DNA of 64,000 nt from Hyphomicrobium sp. (GTDB lineage: Bacteria > Pseudomonadota > Alphaproteobacteria > Rhizobiales > Hyphomicrobiaceae). Both the position numbers and the translations under genes were made by a program. The DNA lies in NCBI GenBank assembly GCA_002928735.1, contig PERL01000001.1:248001-312000 (forward strand). Reading direction: 5' to 3'. Shown one piece after another: positions 26,952 through 37,464 of the stretch. The notes under the pieces are model-generated. The model was not told the DNA's origin and searched no databases. It saw only the letters and a program-made list of their open reading frames with translations. The stretch's first letter is position 1, and every line of letters begins with the position of its first letter.

Positions 26952-26966
26952 TTAACGATCGGTTAA
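26952..26966 (+). promoter_or_regulatory. CtrA-type binding site upstream of ccrM
   Basis: TTAA-N7-TTAA (TTAACGATCGGTTAA) lies 109 nt before the ccrM ATG. This is the full CtrA recognition motif known from Caulobacter and relatives, where CtrA drives late-S-phase ccrM transcription. One GANTC site (GAGTC, 26846-26850) lies 101 nt further upstream. Confidence 0.7.
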
Positions 26967-28223
<1,257 letters not shown>

Positions 28224-28243
28224 CCACGAAAAGTTGAGAAATC

Positions 28244-28306
28244 GGGAAAACTTCCCTGTGGCGCGGCACATCCGGAAAATGCAACAAAGTAACACTTCCG
28301 GAGTGT
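28244..28306 (+). promoter_or_regulatory. Nested palindromes before the sensor-kinase gene
   Basis: GGGAA-AAC-TTCCC (28244-28256), then TCCGGAA (28271-28277) / TTCCGGA (28296-28302), and an ACAC...GTGT pair around the second arm (28292-28306). These fill the 86 nt between ccrM and the kinase GTG at 28310. They may be operators or a leader structure over the ribosome site. Confidence 0.4.
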
Positions 28307-28309
28307 GCC

Positions 28310-29683
28310 GTGCGCTTATCTCTGAGGCTTGGCCTCATCTTATCGATTGCTGCCATTCTTTTGAGCACGCTGGCGATCAGCGCGGGGCTCACGTATTGGC
28401 ATGCCGTGCACAAAGTCGACGTCGAGATGCAAAGCACGCTGGCCGCCGTCCAGCGCACCATCCGCGTCGCCCTCCAGGACATTCAAGGATCGCCGTCGGA
28501 ACCAAGCCAGGTCAAACGTCTTGTCCGCACCTTTGATGAAAGCCGTCACGCCCGCGTCGAACTGAAAGATAAAGACGGCCAGACACTTCTGTCCTCCACC
28601 CCAGCGCCCGTCCAAACCGGAATGCCTGATTGGTTCTTCGCCCTTCTGGCCCCGCGCGAACAAAGCGGCCGGGTGGATTGGCCCCACGGCATCGAACTCG
28701 GCCAGTACATTCAAGTCACCGCCGACCCGCGCAACGAAGCTGGCGAGGTCTGGAGCGACATTCGCCTCCACCTCACCACGATCTTACTCTTCTGCCTTCT
28801 GACGTTGGGCGTCCTGTCCCTGCTGCTAGGCTACGCGCTGGCGCCACTCGCCCGCTTCTTGCAGGCTTTCGAGCGCACCGGCCGCGGCGAAGTCGGCAAC
28901 CAATTGCCCGTATCCGGCCCCCTCGAATTGCAAAGCCTCGCCTCCGGTTTCAACCGCATGTCCGCCCTTCTCGCCGAGTCGCAAGACAAGAACCGCAAGC
29001 TCGATGCCCAATTGGAAGCGGTGCAGGAAGAAGAGCGCGCCAGCCTCGCCCGCGACCTCCACGACGACGTCGGCCCCCTGCTCTTCTCCATCGACGTCGA
29101 CGCCACGACCATCCGTGCCCTAGCCGAAAAAAGAGACGAACCCAAATTTGCCGAACGCGCCGTCTCGATTCAGGAGGCGGTCGGACAGGTCAAGGAACAG
29201 GTCCGCTCCATTCTCTGGCAACTTCGCCCGGGCCTCATCCTCGACCTCGGCCTCGCCAACGCGCTGGAAAACATGTTGGCGCCCTTGAAGGCTCGCCACC
29301 TGGGCGTTGAGTTCACACTGGACGCACCCAAGCGCTCATGGCGCCCGCAAATCGACATTGCCCTCCTCGCCATCGTGCGCGAGGCGGTTCTAAACGCGCT
29401 CAAGCACGGCAACCCGAAGCACATCGCCATCCGCATTGGATCGCCAGACGGCGCCAACGTCGAAGCCGTTATCGTCAATGACGGCGGCACACTGGCCACA
29501 ACGGCGAACGCCGGCAGCCTCGGCGTCATCAGCATGCAAGAACGCACCAAGCTGCTCGGCGGCCGTCTCACGATCATCGACACGTCCGATAAACGCGGCG
29601 TCGAAGTCCGCGTATCCATCCCGCTCAACGGCCCCGGCAGCGCTGCGGCGCCGCTCATGCCATCCACCAAAACACTGCAATGA
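28310..29683 (+). CDS. Sensor histidine kinase, MoxY/NarQ-type (HisKA_3)
   Basis: 457 aa. Membrane segment about 8-30, a periplasmic LapD/MoxY-N-like domain (about 31-150), a second membrane segment (about 153-177), a HAMP-like linker, and the HisKA_3 dimerisation box SLARDLHDDVGP with phospho-acceptor His251. The HATPase domain follows, with REAVLNALKHG (N box) and GSLGVISMQERTKLLGGRL (G box). It should autophosphorylate and pass phosphate to the response regulator 13 nt downstream. The LapD_MoxY_N arrangement is like MoxY of methylotrophs, but no methanol-oxidation gene is in view, so the signal is unknown. The GTG start is supported by the N-terminal membrane segment. Confidence 0.88.
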   Translation: MRLSLRLGLILSIAAILLSTLAISAGLTYWHAVHKVDVEMQSTLAAVQRTIRVALQDIQGSPSEPSQVKRLVRTFDESRHARVELKDKDGQTLLSSTPAPVQTGMPDWFFALLAPREQSGRVDWPHGIELGQYIQVTADPRNEAGEVWSDIRLHLTTILLFCLLTLGVLSLLLGYALAPLARFLQAFERTGRGEVGNQLPVSGPLELQSLASGFNRMSALLAESQDKNRKLDAQLEAVQEEERASLARDLHDDVGPLLFSIDVDATTIRALAEKRDEPKFAERAVSIQEAVGQVKEQVRSILWQLRPGLILDLGLANALENMLAPLKARHLGVEFTLDAPKRSWRPQIDIALLAIVREAVLNALKHGNPKHIAIRIGSPDGANVEAVIVNDGGTLATTANAGSLGVISMQERTKLLGGRLTIIDTSDKRGVEVRVSIPLNGPGSAAAPLMPSTKTLQ

Positions 29684-29696
29684 GACTAATCCAAAG

Positions 29697-30323
29697 ATGA
29701 AGCTGCTGATTGTTGATGACCACGATATTGTTCGCCAGGGCGTCCGCCGCCTCCTGTCGATCCTGCCCGATAGCGAAGTCTCCGAAGCCGGTACGGTCGA
29801 GGAAGGCTACGAAGTCTACATGCGCGAGAAGCCAGCCGTCGTTGTGCTCGACATTAATTTAGGAGGCGGCAGCGGCTTGGAACTGCTCACCCGCCTGCGC
29901 AGCGCCGATCACGATGTCCGCGTCGTCATGTTCTCCATGCACGCCGATCCCGCCTACGCCAACCGCGCCCTCCGCTCCGGCGCGTTGGCCTTCGTTGGCA
30001 AATCCGCCAGCGCCGACGAACTGATCGAAGCCGTCAAATCGGCCTCCGCCGGACGCCGCTACATCGACAAGCGTTTGGCCAGCGACATGGTCTTGAACCC
30101 CGTCGAAGGCGATCCGCTGCAATCGCTCACCAACCGCGAAACGGAAATCCTCCGTCTCCTCGGCGAAGGCAAAAGCCTGAACGAAATCGCAAACACCTTC
30201 GGCATCGCCTACAAGACGGTCGCCAACACCTGCACGCGTTTGAAGGAAAAGCTTGGCGTCGAACGCACCGCGGACCTGATCCGCATCTCGCTCGAACGCA
30301 TCACACCCCGCGCGCCAGGATAA
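29697..30323 (+). CDS. NarL/FixJ-family response regulator, partner of the upstream kinase
   Basis: 208 aa. The receiver domain (about 1-120) has the acidic pair in LLIVDDHDIVRQG, the phospho-acceptor Asp52 in VVVLDINLGGGSG, and MFSMHADP / FVGKSAS for the switch Thr/Ser and Lys positions. The LuxR-type helix-turn-helix (about 140-200) reads LTNRETEILRLLGEGKSLNEIANTFGIAYKTVANTCTRLKEKL. It is transcribed with the kinase gene (13-nt gap). Together they look like a MoxY-MoxX-type two-component system; targets are unknown. The stop is 16 nt from the convergent mutY stop. Confidence 0.92.
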   Translation: MKLLIVDDHDIVRQGVRRLLSILPDSEVSEAGTVEEGYEVYMREKPAVVVLDINLGGGSGLELLTRLRSADHDVRVVMFSMHADPAYANRALRSGALAFVGKSASADELIEAVKSASAGRRYIDKRLASDMVLNPVEGDPLQSLTNRETEILRLLGEGKSLNEIANTFGIAYKTVANTCTRLKEKLGVERTADLIRISLERITPRAPG

Positions 30324-30339
30324 AATTTCACGCGGCTGA

Positions 30340-31446
30340 TCACTGCTCTTTCAGCGCATGCGCAATGATCTTGCGCATCACCGACGGCAACGCCGCACTA
30401 TGCAAATCCCGCCGCGGCACCCACACGCACCGCTCCGGCTCCGCCCAGAACGTCAGCACCGTCTCGACCGGCACAATCGCGCGCACCACCTGCAATTCCA
30501 GCCGGAAGTGCGTAAAGATATGCACGACGCCGCCCGGCACGGACCACCAGTCGGTCCGAACCGGCGCGCCCGCCATCGCCATATCGGCCGGCATCATGAT
30601 ATCCGCCCAGTCCGTCGACGGCACCTCCAGCATCCCACCCAGAAGCCCCGCCGCCGGACGCTTCCTCAAAAGCACCGCGCCGTCTTCGCGCAACACCAAA
30701 AACGCCGTGCCGTACCGCACCGGCCGCTCGGCCTTGGCCCCCTTGCGCGGTAGCGTCTCCGCGATACCCCGCGCGTGCGCATGGCAATCCTGCTGCAGCG
30801 GACACATCAAACACGACGGCCGCTTCGGCGTACACACCGTCGCGCCCAGATCCATCATCGCCTGCGCATGATCGCCCGCCCGCTTCGCAGGCGTCAGCGT
30901 TGCAGCCAGCCGTTTGATCTCGCGCTTCGCCCCCGGCAACGGATGCGTCACCGCAAAGAGCCGCGACACCACCCGTTCGATGTTGCCATCAACCGGCGTA
31001 GCTGGATGCCCGAATGCAATCGCCGCGATCGCCGCCGCCGTGTAAGGCCCGATCCCCGGCAATTCCAGCAGTTCCGCCTCGGTGCGAGGAAACTGTCCGT
31101 CCGGACGCGCGGCCACCGCCATTGCGCACGCATGCAGATTGCGCGCCCGCGAGTAGTAGCCAAGCCCCGCCCACATCGCGAGCACGTCGTCCAGCGGCGC
31201 CGCCGCCAGATCGCCCACCGTCGGCCACCGCGCCACGAATTTTTCGTAATAAGGAATGACGGCCTTCACCGTCGTCTGCTGCAGCATGATCTCGCTCAGC
31301 CAGACGCGATAGGGATCCTGTTTCCGCCGCCCCTTCGCGCGCCACGGCAGATCGCGGCGCTCCGCGTCGTACCACGCCAAGAGCGCGTCAACGGTATCCG
31401 GACCGGCCGGCCGGAGCGGCAGTTGCTTTCGGGCCACGAGTGTCAC
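30340..31446 (-). CDS. mutY: A/G-specific adenine DNA glycosylase
   Basis: 368 aa. MutY removes adenine mispaired with 8-oxoguanine. Seen: WLSEIMLQQTTVKAVIPYYEKF (with catalytic Glu), helix-hairpin-helix LPGIGPYTAAAIAAIAFG, catalytic-Asp region TPVDGNIERVVSRL, the [4Fe-4S] cluster loop CTPKRPSCLMCPLQQDC (C-x6-C-x2-C-x5-C), and a C-terminal NUDIX-like 8-oxoG recognition domain (about 225-368). The GTG at 31446 follows GGAGC. Divergent from the dciA-like gene 90 nt away, as is usual in Hyphomicrobiales. Confidence 0.95.
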   Translation of the reverse strand: MTLVARKQLPLRPAGPDTVDALLAWYDAERRDLPWRAKGRRKQDPYRVWLSEIMLQQTTVKAVIPYYEKFVARWPTVGDLAAAPLDDVLAMWAGLGYYSRARNLHACAMAVAARPDGQFPRTEAELLELPGIGPYTAAAIAAIAFGHPATPVDGNIERVVSRLFAVTHPLPGAKREIKRLAATLTPAKRAGDHAQAMMDLGATVCTPKRPSCLMCPLQQDCHAHARGIAETLPRKGAKAERPVRYGTAFLVLREDGAVLLRKRPAAGLLGGMLEVPSTDWADIMMPADMAMAGAPVRTDWWSVPGGVVHIFTHFRLELQVVRAIVPVETVLTFWAEPERCVWVPRRDLHSAALPSVMRKIIAHALKEQ

Positions 31447-31535
31447 GCAGCTCCCCTTCGCTTCCAGTGCGAATCAGCCTTCATAGGGTAGAGACCCCGC
31501 GCCCACGCGCAAACCGACTTCGTAAGGCACCGCTC

Positions 31536-32117
31536 ATGGCGAAGCCCAATCGCAACACATCACCCCCGCCCGCCTGGAGCGGCACGATCGTGCGCGCCCG
31601 CTACGGCCAATCGCTGTCGCGCGGCCGCGGCGCGCCCAGCAAATCCGTCGGCGCCTTTGTCCCCGGCCTCACCCGCAAAGCCTTTGAAAAATTCGGCTTT
31701 TCCACAGCATCCCTGATCATGGACTGGCCCCGCATCGCCGGCGCCGATCTCGCCCAATGGACCACGCCCGAACGGGTGAAGTGGCCGCAAGGCTATGAGA
31801 CCGCTGAATTGGCTCAGGAAAGCGGCTCCCACCCGGGCGCCACCCTCGTTCTGCGCGTCGACCCCGCCCGCGCCCTCGACGTCGAATACCGCGCTCGCCA
31901 GATCGTCGAGCGCATCAATGCCTACTTCGGCTACCGCGCCATCGCAGAACTGCGCCTCCTCCAAGCCCCGCTTCCGGCCCACGCCACGGCCGCCGCCCGC
32001 GCTGCAGCTCCCAAGAAGCAGGCCCCGCCCGCAGCAGCAGCAGCCGGTGATGACCCGCTCGCTCGAGCCCTGGCCCGTATGGAAGCCGCCATAAAATCCG
32101 AAGCCGCCCGCACCTGA
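31536..32117 (+). CDS. DUF721/DciA-like protein
   Basis: 193 aa. The central DUF721 domain (about 35-140) reads FEKFGFSTASLIMDWPRIAGADLAQWTTPERVKW, then LVLRVDPARALDVEYRARQIVERINAYFGYRAIAELRLLQ. This family includes DciA, the predicted loader/operator of replicative helicase DnaB in bacteria without DnaC. The N-terminus is basic (VRARYGQSLSRGRGA) and the C-terminus is Ala/Pro-rich, ending in a helix. Its place between mutY and dsbA/smc is conserved in Hyphomicrobiales. The ATG at 31536 is chosen from family length. Confidence 0.82.
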   Translation: MAKPNRNTSPPPAWSGTIVRARYGQSLSRGRGAPSKSVGAFVPGLTRKAFEKFGFSTASLIMDWPRIAGADLAQWTTPERVKWPQGYETAELAQESGSHPGATLVLRVDPARALDVEYRARQIVERINAYFGYRAIAELRLLQAPLPAHATAAARAAAPKKQAPPAAAAAGDDPLARALARMEAAIKSEAART

Positions 32118-32263
32118 TCCCGCCGCGCCCCGCCGGATTACCGGCTATTCAGTTGGCATTCAGCCCGCTTTTGCCTTAATGCGGCAGTGACCGCGTGCTA
32201 CGCGCCTGAACAACATCCAACAGGCGCACCGCGCGCCAAGAATGGATCGATCAGGAGCCGCTC

Positions 32264-32938
32264 GTGAAGACTTTCCTCAACAAATTCAGTCTCGACCGCC
32301 GCGCCGCCATGGCGCTGGCCGTGGCCATCACCGCCGCTGCGACCGCTTCGGCCCCGCTTCACGCCGCCCCCGGCGACGGCCCTACTGAAGTCGCCGTCGA
32401 CGCGCTGATGAACCAGCCCGAACTGCCCGACCTCGTTATGGGCAACGCCGACGCAAAAATCACCGTCGTCGAATACGCCTCCATGACCTGCGGCCACTGC
32501 AAAAACTTCCACACCAAGATCCTGCCCGACCTCAAAACCAAATACGTCGACACCGGCAAGGTCCGCTTCATCTTCCGCGAGTTCCCGCTCGATCCGCGCG
32601 CGTTTGCAGCCTCCATGCTCGCCCGCTGCGCCGGCGGCGACAAAACGTTGCCCATGATCAGCGCCCTCTTCGAAACCCAGGCCGATTGGGCATACGTCAA
32701 AGAAAACCCCACACCCAAACTGTTCGAAATCGCCAAGCAGGCTGGCTTCACGCAGGAAAGCTTCGACAAGTGCCTGACCGATCAGGCCCTTCTCGACAAG
32801 CTGACGGCCATCCGCACCCGCGCCTCCGAAACCTTCGGCGTCAGCGCCACGCCGTCGTTCTTCATCAACGGCAAGAAACTCACCGAGCCGCCGACCGTCG
32901 AAGGCTTCGACAAGACCCTGGAACCGCTGCTGAAATGA
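32264..32938 (+). CDS. DsbA-family thiol:disulfide oxidoreductase (periplasmic)
   Basis: 224 aa. Signal peptide about 1-35 with an RR pair (DRRAAMALAV). A thioredoxin-like fold with an inserted helical domain follows: active site TCGHCKNFH (Cys76, Cys79) after ITVVEYASM, and the cis-proline loop SATPSFFINGKKL near the end. It should introduce or shuffle disulfides in exported proteins. The GTG start at 32264 follows AGGAG. It overlaps the next DsbA-like gene by 4 nt (ATGA), so the pair are translationally coupled. A dsbA gene directly before smc is usual in this order; the tandem second copy is less so. Confidence 0.92.
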   Translation: MKTFLNKFSLDRRAAMALAVAITAAATASAPLHAAPGDGPTEVAVDALMNQPELPDLVMGNADAKITVVEYASMTCGHCKNFHTKILPDLKTKYVDTGKVRFIFREFPLDPRAFAASMLARCAGGDKTLPMISALFETQADWAYVKENPTPKLFEIAKQAGFTQESFDKCLTDQALLDKLTAIRTRASETFGVSATPSFFINGKKLTEPPTVEGFDKTLEPLLK

Positions 32939-33732
32939 GTTCGCGCGCGGCACGAGGCCATGCTCTGAACATCCTCGTGCCGCTCACCGCGGCCCTTGCG
33001 CTCGCGGCCTGCACCAACTCCGGTGCGCCCACGATTGGTGGCAGCCCCGTCGCCGCTGCGTCAGCCACGATCGACAACCCCGCCGGTTACAATCCGCTGA
33101 CCGACACGCCCGATCCCACCGCCGGCGCCCGTCAGATCATCGAAAATCCAACGGTGTCAGAGGTCCTCCCACCCGGCCCCGATCTGCCCGAAATGTCGCT
33201 CGGCCGCGCCGATGCGCCGGTCACGATCATCAAATACATGTCGCTGACCTGCCCCCATTGCCGCGCCTTTCACCGGGACGTCTTCCCGCAACTCAAGCGC
33301 GAATATATCGACACCGGCAAAGTCCGCTTTGTCATGCGCGAGTTCCCGATCGGCAAAAGCTCTGGCACCGCGACCATCGCGCTACGCTGTGCGCCTCCCG
33401 ACAAATATTTCACCCTCTACGCCAAGTACCTGGAACAACAGGCCTCTTGGGTCGCCCAAGAGGTCCGCCTCGACGCCATTTTCGCCGTCGCGCAACAGGT
33501 GGGGGTAACGCGCGCGCAATTTGATCAGTGCTTGCAGAATCAGCCCATGATTGACGGGTTGAAGCGCGTAAAGGACCGCGGCCGCACGCTCGGCATCATC
33601 GGCACGCCAAATTTCTTTATCCAGAGCAAACGGATCAAGAGCACGCTGACGATGGCCGAGATCCGCAAAGAGGTTGATCCGCTCCTGGGCGGACCATCCG
33701 CCGCCACGGCAAACGCGGCCCCCGCGCGCTAA
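32935..33732 (+). CDS. DsbA-family lipoprotein (second, tandem copy)
   Basis: 265 aa. The N-terminal signal ends in lipobox LAAC (Cys26), so this copy is predicted to be membrane-anchored. A disordered Pro/Asn/Thr-rich linker (about 27-80) precedes a DsbA-like domain with active site TCPHCRAFH (Cys106, Cys109) and cis-proline loop IGTPNFFIQSKR. It is a paralogue of the upstream gene, with REFP and cysteine neighbourhood shared. The start ATG overlaps the upstream TGA. Likely roles are cytochrome c or outer-membrane protein disulfide formation; not determined by sequence. Confidence 0.88.
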   Translation: MSSRAARGHALNILVPLTAALALAACTNSGAPTIGGSPVAAASATIDNPAGYNPLTDTPDPTAGARQIIENPTVSEVLPPGPDLPEMSLGRADAPVTIIKYMSLTCPHCRAFHRDVFPQLKREYIDTGKVRFVMREFPIGKSSGTATIALRCAPPDKYFTLYAKYLEQQASWVAQEVRLDAIFAVAQQVGVTRAQFDQCLQNQPMIDGLKRVKDRGRTLGIIGTPNFFIQSKRIKSTLTMAEIRKEVDPLLGGPSAATANAAPAR

Positions 33733-33822
33733 AACCGGCAGCGTTGATCGGGCGCATTGGCGTCCGCTGCACAATGCCGATGCTCGCATGACATTCCCGC
33801 GTCCGTCTGAGACCGCACCGAC

Positions 33823-36800
33823 ATGAAGATCAACCGCCTGAGGCTTTTGGGCTTCAAATCGTTCGTTGAACCGACCGACCTCGTCATCGAAGCCGGCCTG
33901 ACCGGCGTTGTCGGCCCCAACGGCTGCGGCAAATCCAATCTGCTTGAAGCCCTCCGTTGGGTCATGGGCGAGACCTCGCACAAATCCATGCGCGCCGCCG
34001 CCATGGACGACGTTATATTCTCAGGCACGAACACGCGCCCCGCCCGCAACTCCGCCGAAGTCACGCTGTTCCTCGACAACGCCGAACGCAAGGCGCCCGC
34101 CGAATTCAACGATCACGACATCATCGAAATCACGCGCCGCATCGAGCGCGAAGCCGGCTCCGCCTACCGCATCAATGGCAAAGAAGCCCGCGCCCGCGAT
34201 ATCAAGATCCTTTTCGAAGATGCCGCCACCGGCGCCCGCTCGCCCGCCCTCGTGCGCCAGGGCCAGATTTCCGAAATCGTCAACGCCAAGCCCGAACAGC
34301 GCCGCCGCGTTCTCGAAGACGCCGCCGGCATCGCCGGCCTGCACAGCCGCCGCCACGAAGCCGAACTGCGCCTCAAGGCCGCCGAGAACAACCTCGCGCG
34401 GCTCGGCGACATCATGGGCGGCCTGTCGTCCCAGATCGAAAGCCTGAAGCGCCAGGCCCGCCAGGCGCGCCGCTACAAGGAACTTTCCACCGACATCCGC
34501 CGCACCGAAGCCCTCGTCTTCCATCTCTCCTGGGCCGAGGCGCAAGCCCTCGTCGATCAGGAAGAAAAGAACCTTGCTGACGCGACGATGCGCTTGGGCC
34601 TCGCCACCGAGGCTGAATCCAAGGCGCTGCGCGCCGAGGCCGAACTCGCCGAACACTTGCCGCCCTTGCGCGAAGTCGAGGCCGCAAAAGGCGCAGCCCT
34701 CGGCCGCCTTAAGATCGAACAGGAAACGTTCGAGAAGGAAGCCGAGCGCGCGCGCCAGCGTACCAACGAGCTGACCAACCGTCAGACCCAGTTGGAAAAG
34801 GATATCGCGCGCGAAACCCACGCCGTCACCGAAGCCCGCGATGTTCTGGCCCGCCTCGATAAGGATCTAGCGTCCCTCGTTGAAGCCGAAAACGGCGCCG
34901 CCGCCGCGGAAGAAAAAGCCTCCGCTGAACTCACCGACATCGAACAAAAACTCGACGCCGCCGAAAAGATGCTGGCCGACATCACGCATCGCGCCGCCGA
35001 ACAGCGCGCCCGCCGCCGCGCGCTCGAGACCGCCGTCAGCGAGCGCCGCGAAGCCATCAGTCGCCTTGAAAAGCAGGCTGCCGCCCTCGAAGCCCAGACG
35101 CGCGATATCCAGGGCCGTGCGCCCGATGTCGTCCTCCTGCAAGAGACGACGGAAAGAGGCCAACTCCTCACAGAGCGCTCAGCCAGCTTAGAACGCGACA
35201 TCCACGAAGCCGAACAGCAGGTCACTGCCGCAGCCGAGGCTGCTGGCAAACATCGCGATGAAGCCGCCTCCGCGCGCCTGCTGCTCTCTACGCTCAAGAC
35301 TGAACGCGAAACACTCGCCAAACTTTTGATCCCCGTCCGCGACGACGACCTCCCGCCCATCGTCGATAGCATCTCCGTCACACCGGGCTACGAAGCAGCC
35401 CTCGGCGCTGCCCTTGGCGAAGATCTGACCGCGCCGATTGCCGACGACACACCCGTCCACTGGCGCCTTTTACACATCGACAACACCATCGACGCCGCTC
35501 TCCCCCAAGGCGTCGAACCCTTGAGCCGCTACGTCGATGGGCCGCCGGAACTTCAGCGCCGCCTGTCGCAGATAGGCGTCGTCCCGCAGGAAAACGGCCT
35601 CGATCTGCAAAAGCATCTGGCGGCCGGCCAGCGCCTCGTCAGCGTCGAAGGCGACCTCTGGCGATGGGACGGTTACGTCGCCGCCAGCGGTGGCGCGACG
35701 CTTGCCGCCCAGCGCTTGGCCGAACGCAACCGCATGGCCGAGATCGAAGAGCGCGAAAATCTCGCCCGCGCCGCCGCCAGCACGTTGCTCAACGCTGAAG
35801 CCAGCGCCGTCGAAGCGCACGCCGCCGCCCAAAACGTCGAACGCACACTGCGCGCCGACTGGCGCAAGACGCAATCCGATCTCAACGACACCCGCAATCG
35901 TCTCGCCGTCATCGAAAAGCAGGCCCGCGAAACCGAAGCCAAACTCGCAGCGGTCACCGAGGCCAAGCAACGCTTAGCCGCCGACTTTGCCGAAGCCCGC
36001 ACGCGCCTCAACGAGACCGAAGCCGCCCGCGACGAAGAAACTAAATCCGAAAATCTCGAACCCGTCGCCAATGCAGCGCACGAGACCGCGCAGGCCGCCC
36101 GCCGCTCAGCCGGCGAAGCGCGCGGTAAGCTGCAGGCGCTGCGCCGCGAACGCCAGCTCAACACCGAACGCCAAACGTCTGCCCGCTCCGACCGCGATCG
36201 CTGGACAACCCGTCAGAGCGGCGCCGAGCAGCAGATCAAGGCCCTCGAAGAGCGCCTCACCGAAACCCGCGCCGAACTCGAAACGCTCGCCGACTTGCCC
36301 GAGAAAATCGCCCAGCGGCGTTCGGCCATCCTCTCCGCCATCAGCGCCGCCGAGGCCGACCGCCAGTCCGCCGCCGATAAATTAGCCCTCGCCGACACCG
36401 CGCTGCGCGAGGCAGTCCAGGCCATGCGCGCGGCGCAGGCCCAAGTGTCAGAGGCCCGCGAAGGCCGCGCCCGCATCGAAGCCAAACTGGAAAACGCCCG
36501 CGCCCGCCGCCAGGAAGAAGGCCGCCGCATCCGCGAAACCTTCGAGGTCGCCCCCGAAGCCTGCCTGTCTCTCGCCGGTGTCGAACCGGGTGCCGCACTC
36601 CCGGCCCTGATCGACATCGACCGCCAGCTCCAGCGCCTCAAAGGCGACCGCGAACGCCTCGGCGGCGTCAATCTGCAGGCCGACGACGAGTTGACGGTCC
36701 TCCTTGAGCAAATCACGTCCATGGAGACCGAAAAGGCCGACGTCGAGCAGGCCGTCGCCAAGCTGCGCGCTGCCATCGGACAACTCAACCGCGAGGGCAA

Positions 36801-37287
36801 GAAGCGCCTCGAAGAGGCCTTCGTCACCGTCAACGGCCACTTCCAGCGCCTGTTCACCACCCTCTTCGGCGGCGGTGAAGCCCGCCTCGAAATGGTGGAA
36901 TCGGAGGAAGACCCCCTTGAAGGCGGCCTGGAAATCATCGCCAAGCCCCCCGGCAAGAAGCCGGCGACCCTATCGCTGCTCTCCGGCGGCGAGCAGACGC
37001 TGACCGCTTTGTCATTGATTTTCGCGGTCTTTTTGACCAACCCGTCGCCGATCTGCGTGCTCGACGAGGTCGACGCACCTTTGGACGACGCAAACGTCGA
37101 CCGCTTCTGCACACTGATGGAAAGGATGTCGACCGAAACCGCCACCCGGTTCCTGGTCATCACCCACCATCCCATGACCATGGCCCGCATGAACCGCCTC
37201 TTCGGCGTCACCATGTCCGAGCGCGGCGTTTCCCAGCTCGTCTCCGTCGACCTCGAAACCGCCCGCTCCTTCCGCGAAGCCGTTTAA
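33823..37287 (+). CDS. smc: Chromosome segregation protein SMC
   Basis: 1154 aa, the normal alphaproteobacterial size. N-terminal ATPase half with Walker A VGPNGCGKSNL (about 30-40) and the Q-loop region; long coiled coils (about 165-490 and 640-990) flank the hinge (about 500-640, with LPPIVDSISVTPGYEAALGAAL). The C-terminal half has signature LSGGEQTLTALSLIFAV and Walker B ICVLDEVDAPLDDANVDRF. SMC with ScpA/ScpB compacts and segregates the chromosome. scpA/scpB are not in this window. No frameshift seen across the coding region. Confidence 0.97.
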   Translation: MKINRLRLLGFKSFVEPTDLVIEAGLTGVVGPNGCGKSNLLEALRWVMGETSHKSMRAAAMDDVIFSGTNTRPARNSAEVTLFLDNAERKAPAEFNDHDIIEITRRIEREAGSAYRINGKEARARDIKILFEDAATGARSPALVRQGQISEIVNAKPEQRRRVLEDAAGIAGLHSRRHEAELRLKAAENNLARLGDIMGGLSSQIESLKRQARQARRYKELSTDIRRTEALVFHLSWAEAQALVDQEEKNLADATMRLGLATEAESKALRAEAELAEHLPPLREVEAAKGAALGRLKIEQETFEKEAERARQRTNELTNRQTQLEKDIARETHAVTEARDVLARLDKDLASLVEAENGAAAAEEKASAELTDIEQKLDAAEKMLADITHRAAEQRARRRALETAVSERREAISRLEKQAAALEAQTRDIQGRAPDVVLLQETTERGQLLTERSASLERDIHEAEQQVTAAAEAAGKHRDEAASARLLLSTLKTERETLAKLLIPVRDDDLPPIVDSISVTPGYEAALGAALGEDLTAPIADDTPVHWRLLHIDNTIDAALPQGVEPLSRYVDGPPELQRRLSQIGVVPQENGLDLQKHLAAGQRLVSVEGDLWRWDGYVAASGGATLAAQRLAERNRMAEIEERENLARAAASTLLNAEASAVEAHAAAQNVERTLRADWRKTQSDLNDTRNRLAVIEKQARETEAKLAAVTEAKQRLAADFAEARTRLNETEAARDEETKSENLEPVANAAHETAQAARRSAGEARGKLQALRRERQLNTERQTSARSDRDRWTTRQSGAEQQIKALEERLTETRAELETLADLPEKIAQRRSAILSAISAAEADRQSAADKLALADTALREAVQAMRAAQAQVSEAREGRARIEAKLENARARRQEEGRRIRETFEVAPEACLSLAGVEPGAALPALIDIDRQLQRLKGDRERLGGVNLQADDELTVLLEQITSMETEKADVEQAVAKLRAAIGQLNREGKKRLEEAFVTVNGHFQRLFTTLFGGGEARLEMVESEEDPLEGGLEIIAKPPGKKPATLSLLSGGEQTLTALSLIFAVFLTNPSPICVLDEVDAPLDDANVDRFCTLMERMSTETATRFLVITHHPMTMARMNRLFGVTMSERGVSQLVSVDLETARSFREAV

Positions 37288-37290
37288 GTC

Positions 37291-37366
37291 GCCGCTTACC
37301 GCCGGCGCGCCGCAGGCGTGACGTAAGCGGCAAGCCAGCCCCACACCGGCTTGGCCAGAGTGTGGG
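37291..37366 (+). other. Cluster of inverted repeats after smc
   Basis: GCCGCTTAC (37291-37299) / GTAAGCGGC (37323-37331); CAAGCC (37331-37336) / GGCTTG (37348-37353); CCACAC (37341-37346) / GTGTGG (37360-37365). They overlap and are mutually exclusive in part. No U-tract; possible factor-assisted end of the smc transcript. Confidence 0.4.
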
Positions 37367-37435
37367 CCACACAAAGAGAGCCTCCCTGCGCGGTTTCGCC
37401 ATACCCTTGGCCCGAGAGGCCGCAGTCGCCCTTTC

Positions 37436-37464
37436 TTGACACCCCAGAGCCCCCCTCATATGGT
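37436..37464 (+). promoter_or_regulatory. Sigma-70-type promoter of the ATP synthase Fo operon
   Basis: -35 TTGACA (37436-37441), 17-nt spacer, -10 TATGGT (37459-37464). Predicted transcription start near 37471, giving a leader of about 47 nt before atpI at 37518. The -35 is a perfect consensus; this is the best housekeeping promoter in the window. Confidence 0.65.
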
